Of a stretch of DNA of 64,000 bases, positions 1 through 9,525 are shown one piece after another. Position 1 is the stretch's first letter; each line of letters begins with the position of its first letter. Origin of the DNA: Pseudidiomarina sp. CB1 (GTDB lineage: Bacteria; Pseudomonadota; Gammaproteobacteria; Enterobacterales; Alteromonadaceae); NCBI RefSeq assembly GCF_024752025.1, contig NZ_JANTPU010000002.1, forward strand, positions 344,421 through 408,420, given 5' to 3'. A program made the translations under genes and the position numbers. The notes below the pieces were generated by a model that saw only the letters and a program-made list of their open reading frames with translations, was not told the DNA's origin and searched no databases.

Positions 1-572
1 ATCCTGGCTCGCCCTACCTAGCAGCCCTGCAATTGCGTCAGCAAGACATGCTGACGTTATGCGAACTTCATCCTGCTGATGCACAAGAACTGAGTGAAAA
101 CGTCGCCAATGATTTCCCCCACAACGGCACCATTCATGTGGAAGCCGAGCGTAATGGTTATGCTGCGCTAAAGGCGTTGACACCACCACCGATCAAGCGC
201 GGGATGGTGTTAATCGATCCGCCGTTCGAGCAGCGTGACGAATTTGCGCAAGTGGTGCAAGCATTGCGTGAAGGAACAAAGCGTTGGGCTAATGGCAGCT
301 ATGTGGTGTGGTATCCGATCAAAGACCCAGTAGCGGTGAGTGAATTCCAACAGCAGGTTGCTGATTTAACTACGGTGAGCAAAGTCTATTGTACCGATAT
401 GCTCGTTCGTACTGCGCAAGATCCAAGCAAAATGAATGGTTGTGGCATGTTATTTGTGAACCCGCCCTATGGCGTGGTGCAGCAAATGGCGACGATCATG
501 GACTTTATTACGCCACTATTGGCGCACGACCAAGGTGCCGAGTGGCAGGGGAGTTGGCTGCTCGAAGCTTAG
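1..572 (+). CDS. rlmJ: 23S rRNA (adenine(2030)-N6)-methyltransferase RlmJ, C-terminal part
   Basis: Methylates N6 of A2030 in 23S rRNA using S-adenosylmethionine. The open frame runs to the left edge (frame from base 3 reads PGSPYLAALQLRQQDML), so the N-terminal part lies outside the window and the TTG at 33 is not the start. The segment PGSP followed by LCELHP and the catalytic motif LIDPPFEQRDEF (the DPP[FY] N6-adenine methyltransferase motif) are typical of RlmJ. About 190 of roughly 280 residues are present. The TAG stop at 570-572 overlaps the stop of the convergent prkB by two bases. The family call is firm; only the 5' part is missing. Confidence 0.9.
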   Translation, partial: PGSPYLAALQLRQQDMLTLCELHPADAQELSENVANDFPHNGTIHVEAERNGYAALKALTPPPIKRGMVLIDPPFEQRDEFAQVVQALREGTKRWANGSYVVWYPIKDPVAVSEFQQQVADLTTVSKVYCTDMLVRTAQDPSKMNGCGMLFVNPPYGVVQQMATIMDFITPLLAHDQGAEWQGSWLLEA

Positions 573-1462
573 CTTTTAAGCCAGCCAGGTTTTCCGCCAT
601 GCTGTTTGGCGAACATCATTTCTTCGATCAACGGGGCTAAAATCAGCTCCATTGCAAATACCATTTTGCCACCAGGCACCACTAGCGTGTTCATGCGTGA
701 CATAAAAGCGCCGTCAATCATTTGCAGGTAGTAGGGAAAGTTGACGTTGCGCATGCCGCGAAAACGAATCACCACAAAACTCTCATCCAACGAAGGAATA
801 TCTTTCGCGCTGAAGGGATTCGAGGTATCAACGGTCGGCACCCGCTGGAAGTTAATATGCGTGCGGGAAAACTGCGGCACAATATGGTGAATGTAGTCTT
901 CCATACTGCGAACGATGCTTTGCGTGACTGCTTCTCGGCTATGTCCCCGCTCAGCGGTATCGCGCAATAGCTTCTGAATCCACTCTAAGTTAACGATCGG
1001 CACCATACCAATCAGCAGGTCCACATACTTGGCAACATCGTGCTCAGCGGTTTTAACCCCGCCGTGGAGGCCCTCATAAAACAGTAGGTCGGTGTCATCT
1101 TGCAGGGCTTCCCAAGGGGTAAAAGTCCCCGGCATTTGATGATAAGGGACGGCGTCGTCAAAACTATGGAGATAACGACGCACCTCACCGTTGCCGCACT
1201 CGCCGTATTCACGGAACAATGCTTCTAAACGATCAAAGTCATTGGCTTCAGGACCAAAATAGCTGATATGACGGCCCTGTTCTTGTGCTTTACGAATGGC
1301 AACATCCATTTCTGGGCGCGAATAGCGATGAAAACTATCACCTTCGACACAGGCTGCACTGATGTGCTGTGAGCGGAATATGTGGCGCAAGGCCTGGCTG
1401 GTCGTGGTCGTTCCCGCCCCCGACGAACCGGTTACCGCAATGATTGGATGTTTAACCGACAT
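569..1462 (-). CDS. prkB: phosphoribulokinase-like protein PrkB
   Basis: A 297-residue P-loop kinase of the gammaproteobacterial phosphoribulokinase/uridine kinase family. The Walker A motif GSSGAGTTTTS is at residues 12-22, followed by the family segment VEGDSFHRYSRPEMD. Gammaproteobacteria carrying this gene usually lack a Calvin cycle, and its physiological substrate is not established; the name reflects homology. The ATG start at 1462 has no competitor. It is convergent with rlmJ, the two stop codons overlapping. The next minus-strand gene upstream is slyX, about 90 bases away. No Calvin-cycle genes are in the window. Confidence 0.88.
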   Translation of the reverse strand: MSVKHPIIAVTGSSGAGTTTTSQALRHIFRSQHISAACVEGDSFHRYSRPEMDVAIRKAQEQGRHISYFGPEANDFDRLEALFREYGECGNGEVRRYLHSFDDAVPYHQMPGTFTPWEALQDDTDLLFYEGLHGGVKTAEHDVAKYVDLLIGMVPIVNLEWIQKLLRDTAERGHSREAVTQSIVRSMEDYIHHIVPQFSRTHINFQRVPTVDTSNPFSAKDIPSLDESFVVIRFRGMRNVNFPYYLQMIDGAFMSRMNTLVVPGGKMVFAMELILAPLIEEMMFAKQHGGKPGWLKS

Positions 1463-1551
1463 AATGACTCCGTAAAAGTAGAATGATTGTTATACGGGGT
1501 CAGAAGACTGGGGTCAAGTAAGCGCCGAGAATGTACGCTAACCGTTACAGC

Positions 1552-1788
1552 TTAGTAGTGCGGCGGGACTTCGTCGGCTGGGTCGTTGGCCAGTTGGTCA
1601 TCACTGCGCTCTTGCAGTTGTTGCAAGCGTTGCCCTAATAACTTGATTTTATGTTCGAGACGTTGGAGTTGGTCTGATTGCTGAATGACAAGTTGGTTAA
1701 GTGTTTCAATGGTATCGTCTTGAAACGCCAAGCGACTCTCGAGATCAGCCAGTTGTGTGAGGATTGTGTCAGAGTGTTGCTCAGGCAT
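1552..1788 (-). CDS. slyX: SlyX family protein
   Basis: A small (78 aa) acidic coiled-coil protein of unknown function, found next to fkpA or slyD in many gammaproteobacteria. A heptad-like pattern rich in Leu, Gln and Glu covers residues 8-62 (LADLESRLAFQDDTIETLN and what follows), and the protein ends in the PPHY tail characteristic of SlyX. The ATG at 1788 gives a protein of normal SlyX length; an upstream in-frame start at 1851 would add 21 unrelated residues. It is divergent from fkpA with about 90 bases between starts, which must hold both promoters. Confidence 0.88.
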   Translation of the reverse strand: MPEQHSDTILTQLADLESRLAFQDDTIETLNQLVIQQSDQLQRLEHKIKLLGQRLQQLQERSDDQLANDPADEVPPHY

Positions 1789-1876
1789 AGGCAAAGGCCC
1801 CTGTTTATGTGTAGTATAGGAATGCAACGCATTAGACCTTGTTAACAGCAAGAATTCAATCTTGGAGTAGAAAGGA

Positions 1877-2671
1877 ATGAGTTATTTAAAGAAAACCTTT
1901 GCGGTTAGTCTTGTTGCCCTTGCCATCACAGGGTGTACGCAAGAAAAGCAAGAAGCTTATCCGGTCAGCGAGAAAGCTCCGACCGAAGAGCAAGCGAAGA
2001 TGGCTTATGCATTGGGCGCTTCAGTGGGCACCTTTGTCGGTAACAACCTTGATGAACAAGACAAAATGGACATGGTGCTTGACCGTAACTTGGTGATCGC
2101 TGGGTTTGTTGACTCACTTAAGGATACGTCAAAGCTGACCGAAGAAGAAACCGAGCAATTGTTGACTGCGATGCAGCAGCAATATACCGAAACCAAGACC
2201 GCTACCTTAGGAGCTGAATCCAAGGCCGAAGGTGACGCTTATCGTGCCGAGAATGCCCAGAAAGAGGGCGTAATGGTGACTGAGTCTGGGTTACAGTACG
2301 AGATCCTTGCAGAAGGTGAAGAAGGTGGTAAGCAACCAGTTGCTGAGGATATCGTCGAAGTTCATTACGAGGGTACCTTAGTCGACGGTACGGTTTTCGA
2401 CAGTTCAATTGAGCGTGGCGAGCCAGCAGTATTCCCACTGAATCGCGTTATTCCAGGTTGGACTGAGGGCGTTCAGTTGATGAGCGTGGGTGATAAGTTC
2501 CGCTTCGTTATTCCACCTGAACTTGCGTATGGTGATCGCGAAGTAGGTGGTGGTACTATCCCGCCGAAATCCACCCTCATCTTTGAGGTTGAGCTGATCG
2601 ACGTTAAAGATAAACCTGAGCAACCGAAAGCTGACGTTGAAGTTGAAGCTGAAGGTGAAGGCGGCGAGTAA
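1877..2671 (+). CDS. fkpA: FKBP-type peptidyl-prolyl isomerase FkpA, predicted lipoprotein
   Basis: Periplasmic prolyl isomerase and chaperone (264 aa). An N-terminal hydrophobic segment ends in the lipobox AITGC, suggesting lipid anchoring, whereas E. coli FkpA is a soluble periplasmic protein. Residues about 30-130 form the helical dimerisation domain with [12 protein letters not shown]. The C-terminal FKBP domain has [30 protein letters not shown] and [18 protein letters not shown] motifs. A Glu-rich tail ([11 protein letters not shown]) follows. GGAG at 1864-1867 lies 9 bases before the ATG. A strong hairpin terminator follows the stop. Confidence 0.93.
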   Translation: MSYLKKTFAVSLVALAITGCTQEKQEAYPVSEKAPTEEQAKMAYALGASVGTFVGNNLDEQDKMDMVLDRNLVIAGFVDSLKDTSKLTEEETEQLLTAMQQQYTETKTATLGAESKAEGDAYRAENAQKEGVMVTESGLQYEILAEGEEGGKQPVAEDIVEVHYEGTLVDGTVFDSSIERGEPAVFPLNRVIPGWTEGVQLMSVGDKFRFVIPPELAYGDREVGGGTIPPKSTLIFEVELIDVKDKPEQPKADVEVEAEGEGGE

Positions 2672-2692
2672 GTCGCTCGCAAAGCTTAACTA

Positions 2693-2720
2693 AAAACGCC
2701 GCTCTTGGGAGCGGCGTTTT
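2693..2720. terminator. bidirectional intrinsic terminator between fkpA and rsd
   Basis: Perfect 12-bp inverted repeat (AAAACGCCGCTC / GAGCGGCGTTTT) with a 4-base loop. It gives a GC-rich stem and a U-run on both strands, between the convergent stops of fkpA and rsd. Confidence 0.9.
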
Positions 2721-2723
2721 CGT

Positions 2724-3194
2724 TTACAGTAAGCGGTGCTTCTCAAGCGCATGAAGTAGTCGATCTTCGAATTCCATACGCAATTCTAATGCCTCGCCAA
2801 GCGAAGAGAGTTCTCGGTCAAACCCATTAAGATGATTGTCATCATCCAAGTCGCCATAGTGATCGTTAAAGTCCAAGGCAATTTCAGTGGTGTCGCTGAT
2901 AAGCGGGAAAACTTCGTCGGCAAGCTCTTGGGTAACTTGAGGGGCATCTTGACAGTTTGAAATGATTTGTTCGTACACTTCAAAGTGCCCAGCCGACACA
3001 TAATCCATCAGTAAACCACAGAAGCTGCGAATATCCGGTAAGGCTGGAAGCGCTTGATTGTCACGTTCATAAGGCGGTAACCCAGCGAGTTTAAAATACT
3101 CGATTAACAAGGCTTGGCGTTCATGTAGCCATGTATCCACCGCTTTGTGGGCTCCCCCCCAGCGTTGTTTGGCTTCTTGTTGGCGCTTCAGCAT
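2724..3194 (-). CDS. rsd: Rsd/AlgQ family regulator of sigma-70
   Basis: Anti-sigma-70 protein of the Rsd/AlgQ family (156 aa). In E. coli, Rsd binds sigma-70 in stationary phase and frees core RNA polymerase for alternative sigma factors. The N-terminal part RWGGAHKAVDTWLHERQALLIEYFKLAGLPP matches the family's RW-G...WL-ERQ-LL--Y pattern, and the helical C-terminus with IALDFNDHYGDLDD also fits. The ATG at 3194 has a good Shine-Dalgarno, TAGGAGTAAGCC, directly upstream. The gene is convergent with fkpA across the terminator. Length equals that of E. coli Rsd (158 aa). Confidence 0.9.
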   Translation of the reverse strand: MLKRQQEAKQRWGGAHKAVDTWLHERQALLIEYFKLAGLPPYERDNQALPALPDIRSFCGLLMDYVSAGHFEVYEQIISNCQDAPQVTQELADEVFPLISDTTEIALDFNDHYGDLDDDNHLNGFDRELSSLGEALELRMEFEDRLLHALEKHRLL

Positions 3195-3274
3195 GGCTTA
3201 CTCCTAGTGTTATGCTTACCGTCAATCTACCGATGATGTTAAGCTTACGTCAATAGTTTTTACTTTACCGATAA

Positions 3275-4105
3275 ATGGCTGTTATGACAAAACCTTATCA
3301 ACGCCCCTCGGCAGACGAACCCGCTTGGTGGTTCATTTGCTCCGCAGGTGAACTAACGCTCGATTATGATGACCTACCGCCCCATGGCCGTTTGCAAGAT
3401 TTACCTATGCCCGAGCTTGATGATTATCAAGTGGTTTGGTTGGGCGAGTTAAGGGAACGCAGTTGTTATCTGGTGGTAGCAGACTTAAATGATGATGCGT
3501 TTACTGCGCTGGGCGAATTTAAATCGTTGCGGCCGCTCGTTGCAGCACAGGATGAAGCGCTGTTTATGATGGCATCGCGGGCCAAACAAGTGACCGAATT
3601 TTTAACAACGCATCGCTACTGTGGCCGGTGTGGCACGCGAATGCAGGCGGTAGACTGGGAATTAGCGATGCAGTGTCACGCCTGTCAGCATCGCTGTTAT
3701 CCGCGCATTTCACCGTGCATTATTGTTGCTATTCGCAAAGGCGATAAGATTTTATTGGCGCGCGGAGAACGGCATCGTCCCGGCTTGTATTCGGTGCTCG
3801 CCGGCTTTGTTGAAGCTGGTGAAAGTCTTGAGCAAACGTTGGCTCGCGAAGTCATGGAAGAAGCCGGCATTGAAGTTAAGAATTTGCAGTATGTTTGCAG
3901 TCAGCCATGGCCGTTTCCGAATTCGTTGATGATGGGTTTTACTGCTGAATGGGCGGCTGGGGACTTACATTTTGACCCATTTGAGTTAGAAGATGGTGAC
4001 TGGTACAGCTTTGACGCACTGCCTGATATCCCGCTCCCCGGCACGATCGCCCATAAATTGATCCAAGCCGTAAAAGCGCAAATAGATCGAGAATCCTCTG
4101 CTTGA
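3275..4105 (+). CDS. nudC: NAD(+) diphosphatase / NAD-capped RNA hydrolase NudC
   Basis: Nudix hydrolase (276 aa) that cleaves NADH and NAD caps on RNA. Visible are the zinc-ribbon cysteines CGRCGTRM and CHACQHRCYPR (residues about 115-145) and the full Nudix box GFVEAGESLEQTL...REVMEEAGI. The NudC-specific signature SQPWPFPNS follows the box and separates NudC from other Nudix enzymes. The start is ATG 3275, with an alternative in-frame ATG three codons later; neither has a strong ribosome-binding site. hemE lies 60 bases downstream on the same strand. Confidence 0.94.
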   Translation: MAVMTKPYQRPSADEPAWWFICSAGELTLDYDDLPPHGRLQDLPMPELDDYQVVWLGELRERSCYLVVADLNDDAFTALGEFKSLRPLVAAQDEALFMMASRAKQVTEFLTTHRYCGRCGTRMQAVDWELAMQCHACQHRCYPRISPCIIVAIRKGDKILLARGERHRPGLYSVLAGFVEAGESLEQTLAREVMEEAGIEVKNLQYVCSQPWPFPNSLMMGFTAEWAAGDLHFDPFELEDGDWYSFDALPDIPLPGTIAHKLIQAVKAQIDRESSA

Positions 4106-4165
4106 GGCTGGTAGAATACGGCCTTTCATTTTTACGTCGCCCAGCTAGATAGGTAATCAAACGTC

Positions 4166-5230
4166 ATGAGCACTTTGCAAAACGATCTGTATTTACGCGC
4201 GCTGTTACGTGAACCCACCGAACGCACTCCCATTTGGATGATGCGTCAAGCGGGACGTTATTTGCCGGAGTATCGCGAAGTACGTAAACAAGCCGGTGAC
4301 TTTATGGCGCTGTGTAAGAATGCTGAGCTTGCTTGTGAAGTGACATTGCAACCATTGCGGCGCTTTCCGCTTGATGCTGCAATTCTGTTTTCAGACATTC
4401 TGACGATCCCTGATGCAATGGGTTTGGGCTTGTATTTTGAAGCTGGCGAGGGGCCGAAGTTTGAACGCCCTGTGCGCGATCTTGCTGCCATCAGTAAGTT
4501 GGGTGTTCCTGACCCGGAACAAGAGCTCGGTTATGTGATGAATGCGGTGCGCACGATTCGTCGTGAGCTAAACGGCAAGGTGCCTTTAATTGGCTTTTCT
4601 GGCAGTCCGTGGACGTTGGCAACTTACATGGTTGAGGGCGGTAGCACCAAGAACTTCAGCCAGGTGAAAAAGCTAATGTTTGCTGAGCCGCAAGCAATGC
4701 ATATGCTCCTAGACAAGCTCGCTCAGTCGGTAACCAGTTACCTTAATGCTCAGATAGCCGCTGGCGCACAGGCAGTGATGATTTTCGACACCTGGGGTGG
4801 TGTTCTTAGTCCACGTGACTACCGTGAGTTTTCGCTGCGTTACATGCAGCAAATAGTGCAGGGGTTGACCCGTGAAGCTGATGGGCGTCGGGTGCCGGTA
4901 ACGCTATTTACAAAAAATGGCGGCGCCTGGTTACCGGAAATGGCAGCGACGGGAGCTGACGCACTGGGTGTCGACTGGACCACGGATATGGGAACAGCGC
5001 GAACTTTGGTACAAGACAAAGTGGCTTTGCAAGGCAATATGGACCCAAGCATGTTATACGCCTCACCAGCTCGCATTGAAGAAGAGGTGGCAACGATCTT
5101 AGCGAGCTATGGCCATGGCACTGGGCATGTTTTTAACCTTGGTCATGGTATCCATCCTGAAGTTGATCCCGAGCACGCCGGAGCATTTATTGAAGCGGTA
5201 CATAAGCTTAGCCCTGCTTATCATCGCTAA
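4166..5230 (+). CDS. hemE: uroporphyrinogen decarboxylase
   Basis: Cytosolic enzyme of haem synthesis (354 aa) that decarboxylates the four acetate side chains of uroporphyrinogen III to give coproporphyrinogen III. The N-terminal signature [16 protein letters not shown] carries the substrate-binding arginines. [17 protein letters not shown] and the C-terminal FNLGHGI are also family signatures. The length is standard. It follows nudC at 60 bases and may share its transcript. The 128-base gap after it holds only a weak inverted repeat (5252-5257/5272-5277) without a T-run, then the efflux operon. Confidence 0.97.
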   Translation: MSTLQNDLYLRALLREPTERTPIWMMRQAGRYLPEYREVRKQAGDFMALCKNAELACEVTLQPLRRFPLDAAILFSDILTIPDAMGLGLYFEAGEGPKFERPVRDLAAISKLGVPDPEQELGYVMNAVRTIRRELNGKVPLIGFSGSPWTLATYMVEGGSTKNFSQVKKLMFAEPQAMHMLLDKLAQSVTSYLNAQIAAGAQAVMIFDTWGGVLSPRDYREFSLRYMQQIVQGLTREADGRRVPVTLFTKNGGAWLPEMAATGADALGVDWTTDMGTARTLVQDKVALQGNMDPSMLYASPARIEEEVATILASYGHGTGHVFNLGHGIHPEVDPEHAGAFIEAVHKLSPAYHR

Positions 5231-5358
5231 TTTGCGATAGACCTCTAAGATTCGGCGGTAAGCGGGGCTATCGCCGATGATCCTCACGTTACAATAACGC
5301 CATACTCTACTAAGCAGCTCTTTGCTTATAGCACTCGCACCTCAAGGAGTAACTGGCG

Positions 5359-6408
5359 GTGGCAAAATTCTTTAATCCAATCACATTGGTGGTTCTTTTA
5401 TTAGTCGTTGCGGCAGGCTATTTTAGCTTCTTTCATGAGCCTGTTATCGAGGAACAAAGGCAACAACAGGCCGTTCCGGTAAAAGTTACCGAAGCCAAGG
5501 TTCAGCCTTTTCGCGACATTATTGAAGCGCTAGGCACAGCACAGGCAAATGAGTCGGTGGTGATTACGGCGCAGACCCAAGAAAAAGTCACGGCAGTCCA
5601 CTTTAGCGATGGGCAAACGGTTGAAGCTGGTGATTTATTGGTTGAGCTCGACGCTCGTGAAGAACTTGCTCGCGTTCAAGAGCTTAAGTTCCGCCTTGCC
5701 GAGGCCAACCGACAGTATCAACGTTTACAAGATCTGCGTAAGCAAAATGCTGCCTCAGCACAACAAGTCGAAACGCAAGATGTGGTGGTTAAAGAAATTG
5801 TTGCTCAGTTGGAAGTTGCTGAAACCCTACTAGCTCAAAAGCAAATCAGCGCACCTTTCGACGGCCGCCTCGGTATTCGTCAAATCAGTGTTGGTTCGCT
5901 GGTGAGTCCTGGCCAACAAATCACCACACTTGACGATATTACGCCAATTAAACTCGACTTTAGCGTGCCGGAATTGTTTTTTGCTAGCTTAGCGGTGGGA
6001 CAACAAGTTACGGCGCGCAGCGGTGCATATCCAGAACGCGACTTTACCGGCATCATTCGTAGCATTGATTCACGTGTTGATCCGCTAACACGCTCTATTA
6101 TGGTTCGCGCCGAAGTCCCGAATAAAGAAGGCTTACTGCGTCCAGGGATGTTGCTGCGGGTGCAGCTGCTGCGGAGTGTCGATGAAGTATTGCAACTGCC
6201 AGAACGTGCGGTGGTGCCCTTAGATACTCGCCACTTTGTTTATGTCGTCGGTGAAGACAATAGTGCAAAAGAGCGTCAAATTACCATTGGACGTCGTAAA
6301 CCGGGCGTCGTCGAGGTAACTTCGGGAATTGAGCCGGGTGAGCGTGTGGTTGCTGATGGTCTGGTCCGCATGCGTGATGGCATCGCCGTTACCATCAAGG
6401 AGGACTAA
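5359..6408 (+). CDS. RND efflux periplasmic adaptor (membrane fusion) subunit
   Basis: 349-residue membrane fusion protein of an RND pump. One N-terminal transmembrane anchor (residues about 5-27) is followed by a biotinyl-lipoyl-like segment (TAQTQEKVTAVHFSDGQTVEAGDLLVELD). A short coiled-coil hairpin (residues about 95-150) comes next, then the second lipoyl half with ISAPFDGRLGIRQISVGSLVSPG and the beta-barrel and membrane-proximal domains. The start is GTG 5359 with AAGGAG ten bases upstream. It ends two bases before the permease ATG, so the two are one operon. No outer-membrane channel gene is adjacent; a TolC-type protein is presumably encoded elsewhere. Confidence 0.9.
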   Translation: MAKFFNPITLVVLLLVVAAGYFSFFHEPVIEEQRQQQAVPVKVTEAKVQPFRDIIEALGTAQANESVVITAQTQEKVTAVHFSDGQTVEAGDLLVELDAREELARVQELKFRLAEANRQYQRLQDLRKQNAASAQQVETQDVVVKEIVAQLEVAETLLAQKQISAPFDGRLGIRQISVGSLVSPGQQITTLDDITPIKLDFSVPELFFASLAVGQQVTARSGAYPERDFTGIIRSIDSRVDPLTRSIMVRAEVPNKEGLLRPGMLLRVQLLRSVDEVLQLPERAVVPLDTRHFVYVVGEDNSAKERQITIGRRKPGVVEVTSGIEPGERVVADGLVRMRDGIAVTIKED

Positions 6409-6410
6409 CA

Positions 6411-9400
6411 ATGTTGCTCTCTGATGTGTCGGTCAAACGCCCGGTCTTTGCAACGGTCGTTAATATTCTCTTGATTGTCTTTGGTATCGTGTGTTTTACC
6501 ATGCTGCCATTGCGTGAGTACCCAGATATTGACCCGCCGGTAGTATCGATCGATACCAGTTATCCGGGTGCCTCGGCCGAGGTTGTCGAAACTCAAATTA
6601 CGCAACTTATTGAAGATCGTATTAGCGGTATCGAAGGCATCAAAAATATTAGTTCGAGTAGCCGTAATGGGCGTTCGCGCATCACCATCGAGTTTACCTT
6701 AAGCCGTGATGTGGATGCTGCTGCCAATGATGTTCGAGATCGCGTATCTCGGGTTGCAGATAATTTACCTGAACAGGTTGATCCCCCAGAAGTTTCAAAA
6801 GCAAATTCGGATGAATCCACGGTGGTTTGGTACAACCTCCGTAGTGAAAACTTAAGTATTTTGGAACTTACGGATTATGCTGACCGCTACATCGTTGAAC
6901 GGCTGTCGGTGGTGGATGGTGTTGCCCGCGTCAACTTGGGTGGCGAGCGGCGCTATGCGATGCGAGTATGGCTTGACCGTGAAGCTATGGCCGCGCGGGG
7001 AATTACCGTAAGCGATATTGAAAGTCGACTCCGTTCCGAGAACGTTGAGTTGCCAGCTGGCGAGGTCGAGTCACTCGATCGTGAATTCACCGTGCGGGTA
7101 GCGCGCACTTACCTTACCCCAGAGCAATTTAACCTGTTAACGATTACGCGCGGCGATAACGGTCAATTGGTGCGTTTAGGCGAAGTTGCACGCATTGAAA
7201 TGGGCTCTGAGGACGACAAAACCGAGTTCCGCGGCAATGGTATTAATATGATCGGTATTGGCGTGATCAAACAATCGAAAGCGAATACGCTTGAGGTTGT
7301 TGAAAACGTCCGCCGTGAAATAGAGACGATTGCACGAACCTTACCAGAGTCGATGATCATGGTGCCAAGCTATGATTCGTCGATTTTCATTAAAGGTTCA
7401 ATCGACGAAGTGTATAACACCTTGGGTATTGCGATGGCCTTGGTGGTCGTAGTGATTTATTTATTCCTTGGGAATGTTCGAGCAACCCTGATTCCGGCGT
7501 TGACGGTACCCGTGGCAATCATTGCGTCCTATATTGCACTTTTTGCCATGGGCTTTTCGGTAAACTTGTTGACCCTCCTCGCACTTGTGCTCGCGATTGG
7601 TTTGGTGGTCGACGATTCTATCGTGGTCTTGGAAAATATTTATCGCCGCGTTGAATCTGGTGAGCCGCCATTGTTAGCCGCGTATCGAGGGGCCCGAGAA
7701 GTCGGCTTCGCGGTGGTGGCGACAACGTTGGTGTTGATTTCGGTGTTCGTACCCTTGGCTTTCTTAGATGGCAATATTGGTCAGTTGTTCACGGAGTTTG
7801 CCTTAGCCATCGCTGCAGCAGTCCTCTGTTCTAGTATTGCCGCATTAACGTTGTCGCCGATGTTGAGCTCGAAGATTCTGCGTCGTCGTGAACGCACTAG
7901 CCGTTTTGGCAAGGCGGTTGATGGCTTCTTCAATTGGGTCGAAGCTGGTTATGCGCGTGTGTTGCAACGCACCTTAGCGTATCCATGGTTGGCGATAGTG
8001 CTGGTGGTGTTCGCTAGTATTGTTTCCTACAACTTGCTGAAATTGGTGCCGCAGGAATTTGTACCACCAGAAGATCGCGGGACATTTTTTGTCATGGTAC
8101 GCAGCGCGGAAGGCGCAAGCTTCGAGTCGAATGCCGAGCACATGCGGGAAATTGAGGCACTCCTCTTGCCTTATCTCGACGCTGGTAAAATTGACCGTCT
8201 CCTCGTTCGTTCTCCTGGCTGGGGCAACTCAGCTGGTATTGCCATCGTCGGGGCTGTTCCCTTTGCGGATCGTGAGTGGAGCACCTTTGAGTTGATGGAC
8301 GAGGTAAGTGAAAAACTCAATCAAGTGGCGGGTGTTCGTGGCTTTGCCTTTATGCGTAGTGGGATCTCCGGCGGTAATGGCCGCCCAGTACAGTTTGTTT
8401 TACAAGGTAATACTTATGAAGAGCTTGCCGCGTATCGCGATATCGTCATCGAAGAAGCGGCGAAGAATCCGAACCTACTCGAGCTTGATAGTGATTTTAA
8501 ACAAACGCTGCCGCAATTATTGATCAAGATTGACCAAACTCGAGCTGCGGACCTTGGCGTTTCGGTGGGCGATATCGGGCGTACGCTTGAGACCATGCTC
8601 GGTGAACGTCGGGTCACGACGTATCTCGATAGAGGCGAAGAATATGACGTTATTCTCGAAGGTGAGCGTTCGGACTATCGCTCACCTTCGGCGATTGATC
8701 AGATCTATGTACGATCGGATGCGACGGGGCAATTGATCCCGCTGTCGAACCTTGTGACGGTAGAAGAGCAAGCGACGGCGGGGGTTCTCAACCGTTACAA
8801 CCGCATGCGCAGCATTACGATTGAGGCCAATCTCGCCGAAGGATACTCGCTTGGCGATGCATTGGCCTACTTAGAAAATATCGTACAGGAGAAGTTGCCT
8901 GACGATGTTTCGATTGATTACAAAGGTGAGTCACAACTCTATCAAGAAAGCGGCAGTTCAGTGATTTTTGTGTTTGTTCTGGCGCTGGTGGTGGCCTATT
9001 TGGTTTTGGCAGCGCAGTTCGAGAGCTTTATTCACCCATTGGTCATCATGCTAATGGTTCCAGTAGCCATTCTGGGAGCCGCAGTCGGGTTGTACTTTAC
9101 TGATTTGACGCTCAATATCTACAGTCAAATCGGGATTGTTATGCTGATTGGTTTGGCGGCAAAAAACGGTATCTTAATCGTCGAGTTTGCCAATCAACTG
9201 CGCGATGCCGGTTATCGTTTTGACGACGCGGTAGTTCGCGCTTCGCAACAGCGTTTACGGCCCATTGTGATGACGGCATTTACCACGTTGATGAGTGCTG
9301 TGCCGTTGATTCTCGGCAGTGGTCCCGGCGCCGAAAGCCGCATGGTGATCGGTACGGTGATTTTCTGTGGGGTCGCCTTGTCAGCGTTCTTAACCATCTT

Positions 9401-9518
9401 TGTGATTCCGGCGCTGTACTCAGTGTTGGCGCGCAAAACCACATCGCCACTGGCACTTACGCATGAACTTGATGCCTTAGAAAAGCAATACCCACATCAC
9501 AAAGGTGACGTGAACTAA
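6411..9518 (+). CDS. RND efflux permease subunit (HAE-1/AcrB family)
   Basis: Inner-membrane drug/proton antiporter (1035 aa). It starts MLLSDVSVKRPVFATVVNI, has the first large periplasmic loop with YPGASAEVVETQITQLIED, and the TM4 proton-relay motif GLVVDDSIVVLENI with the paired aspartates. A second half repeats the fold, including GLAAKNGILIVEFANQLRD with the relay lysine. AAGGAGG lies 8 bases before the ATG, and the gap to the adaptor is 2 bases. Substrates cannot be read from sequence. The sequence style is the MexF/VexF-like group common in marine Alteromonadales. Confidence 0.93.
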   Translation: MLLSDVSVKRPVFATVVNILLIVFGIVCFTMLPLREYPDIDPPVVSIDTSYPGASAEVVETQITQLIEDRISGIEGIKNISSSSRNGRSRITIEFTLSRDVDAAANDVRDRVSRVADNLPEQVDPPEVSKANSDESTVVWYNLRSENLSILELTDYADRYIVERLSVVDGVARVNLGGERRYAMRVWLDREAMAARGITVSDIESRLRSENVELPAGEVESLDREFTVRVARTYLTPEQFNLLTITRGDNGQLVRLGEVARIEMGSEDDKTEFRGNGINMIGIGVIKQSKANTLEVVENVRREIETIARTLPESMIMVPSYDSSIFIKGSIDEVYNTLGIAMALVVVVIYLFLGNVRATLIPALTVPVAIIASYIALFAMGFSVNLLTLLALVLAIGLVVDDSIVVLENIYRRVESGEPPLLAAYRGAREVGFAVVATTLVLISVFVPLAFLDGNIGQLFTEFALAIAAAVLCSSIAALTLSPMLSSKILRRRERTSRFGKAVDGFFNWVEAGYARVLQRTLAYPWLAIVLVVFASIVSYNLLKLVPQEFVPPEDRGTFFVMVRSAEGASFESNAEHMREIEALLLPYLDAGKIDRLLVRSPGWGNSAGIAIVGAVPFADREWSTFELMDEVSEKLNQVAGVRGFAFMRSGISGGNGRPVQFVLQGNTYEELAAYRDIVIEEAAKNPNLLELDSDFKQTLPQLLIKIDQTRAADLGVSVGDIGRTLETMLGERRVTTYLDRGEEYDVILEGERSDYRSPSAIDQIYVRSDATGQLIPLSNLVTVEEQATAGVLNRYNRMRSITIEANLAEGYSLGDALAYLENIVQEKLPDDVSIDYKGESQLYQESGSSVIFVFVLALVVAYLVLAAQFESFIHPLVIMLMVPVAILGAAVGLYFTDLTLNIYSQIGIVMLIGLAAKNGILIVEFANQLRDAGYRFDDAVVRASQQRLRPIVMTAFTTLMSAVPLILGSGPGAESRMVIGTVIFCGVALSAFLTIFVIPALYSVLARKTTSPLALTHELDALEKQYPHHKGDVN

Positions 9519-9525
9519 CCGTTCA

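Noticed and set aside
569..572. Overlap of rlmJ and prkB stop codons
   Set aside because: Convergent stops sharing bases are common in compact genomes; no terminator or function can be inferred.
5252..5277. 6-bp inverted repeat TCGGCG/CGCCGA after hemE
   Set aside because: Short stem, 14-base loop and no T-run; not enough to call a terminator.
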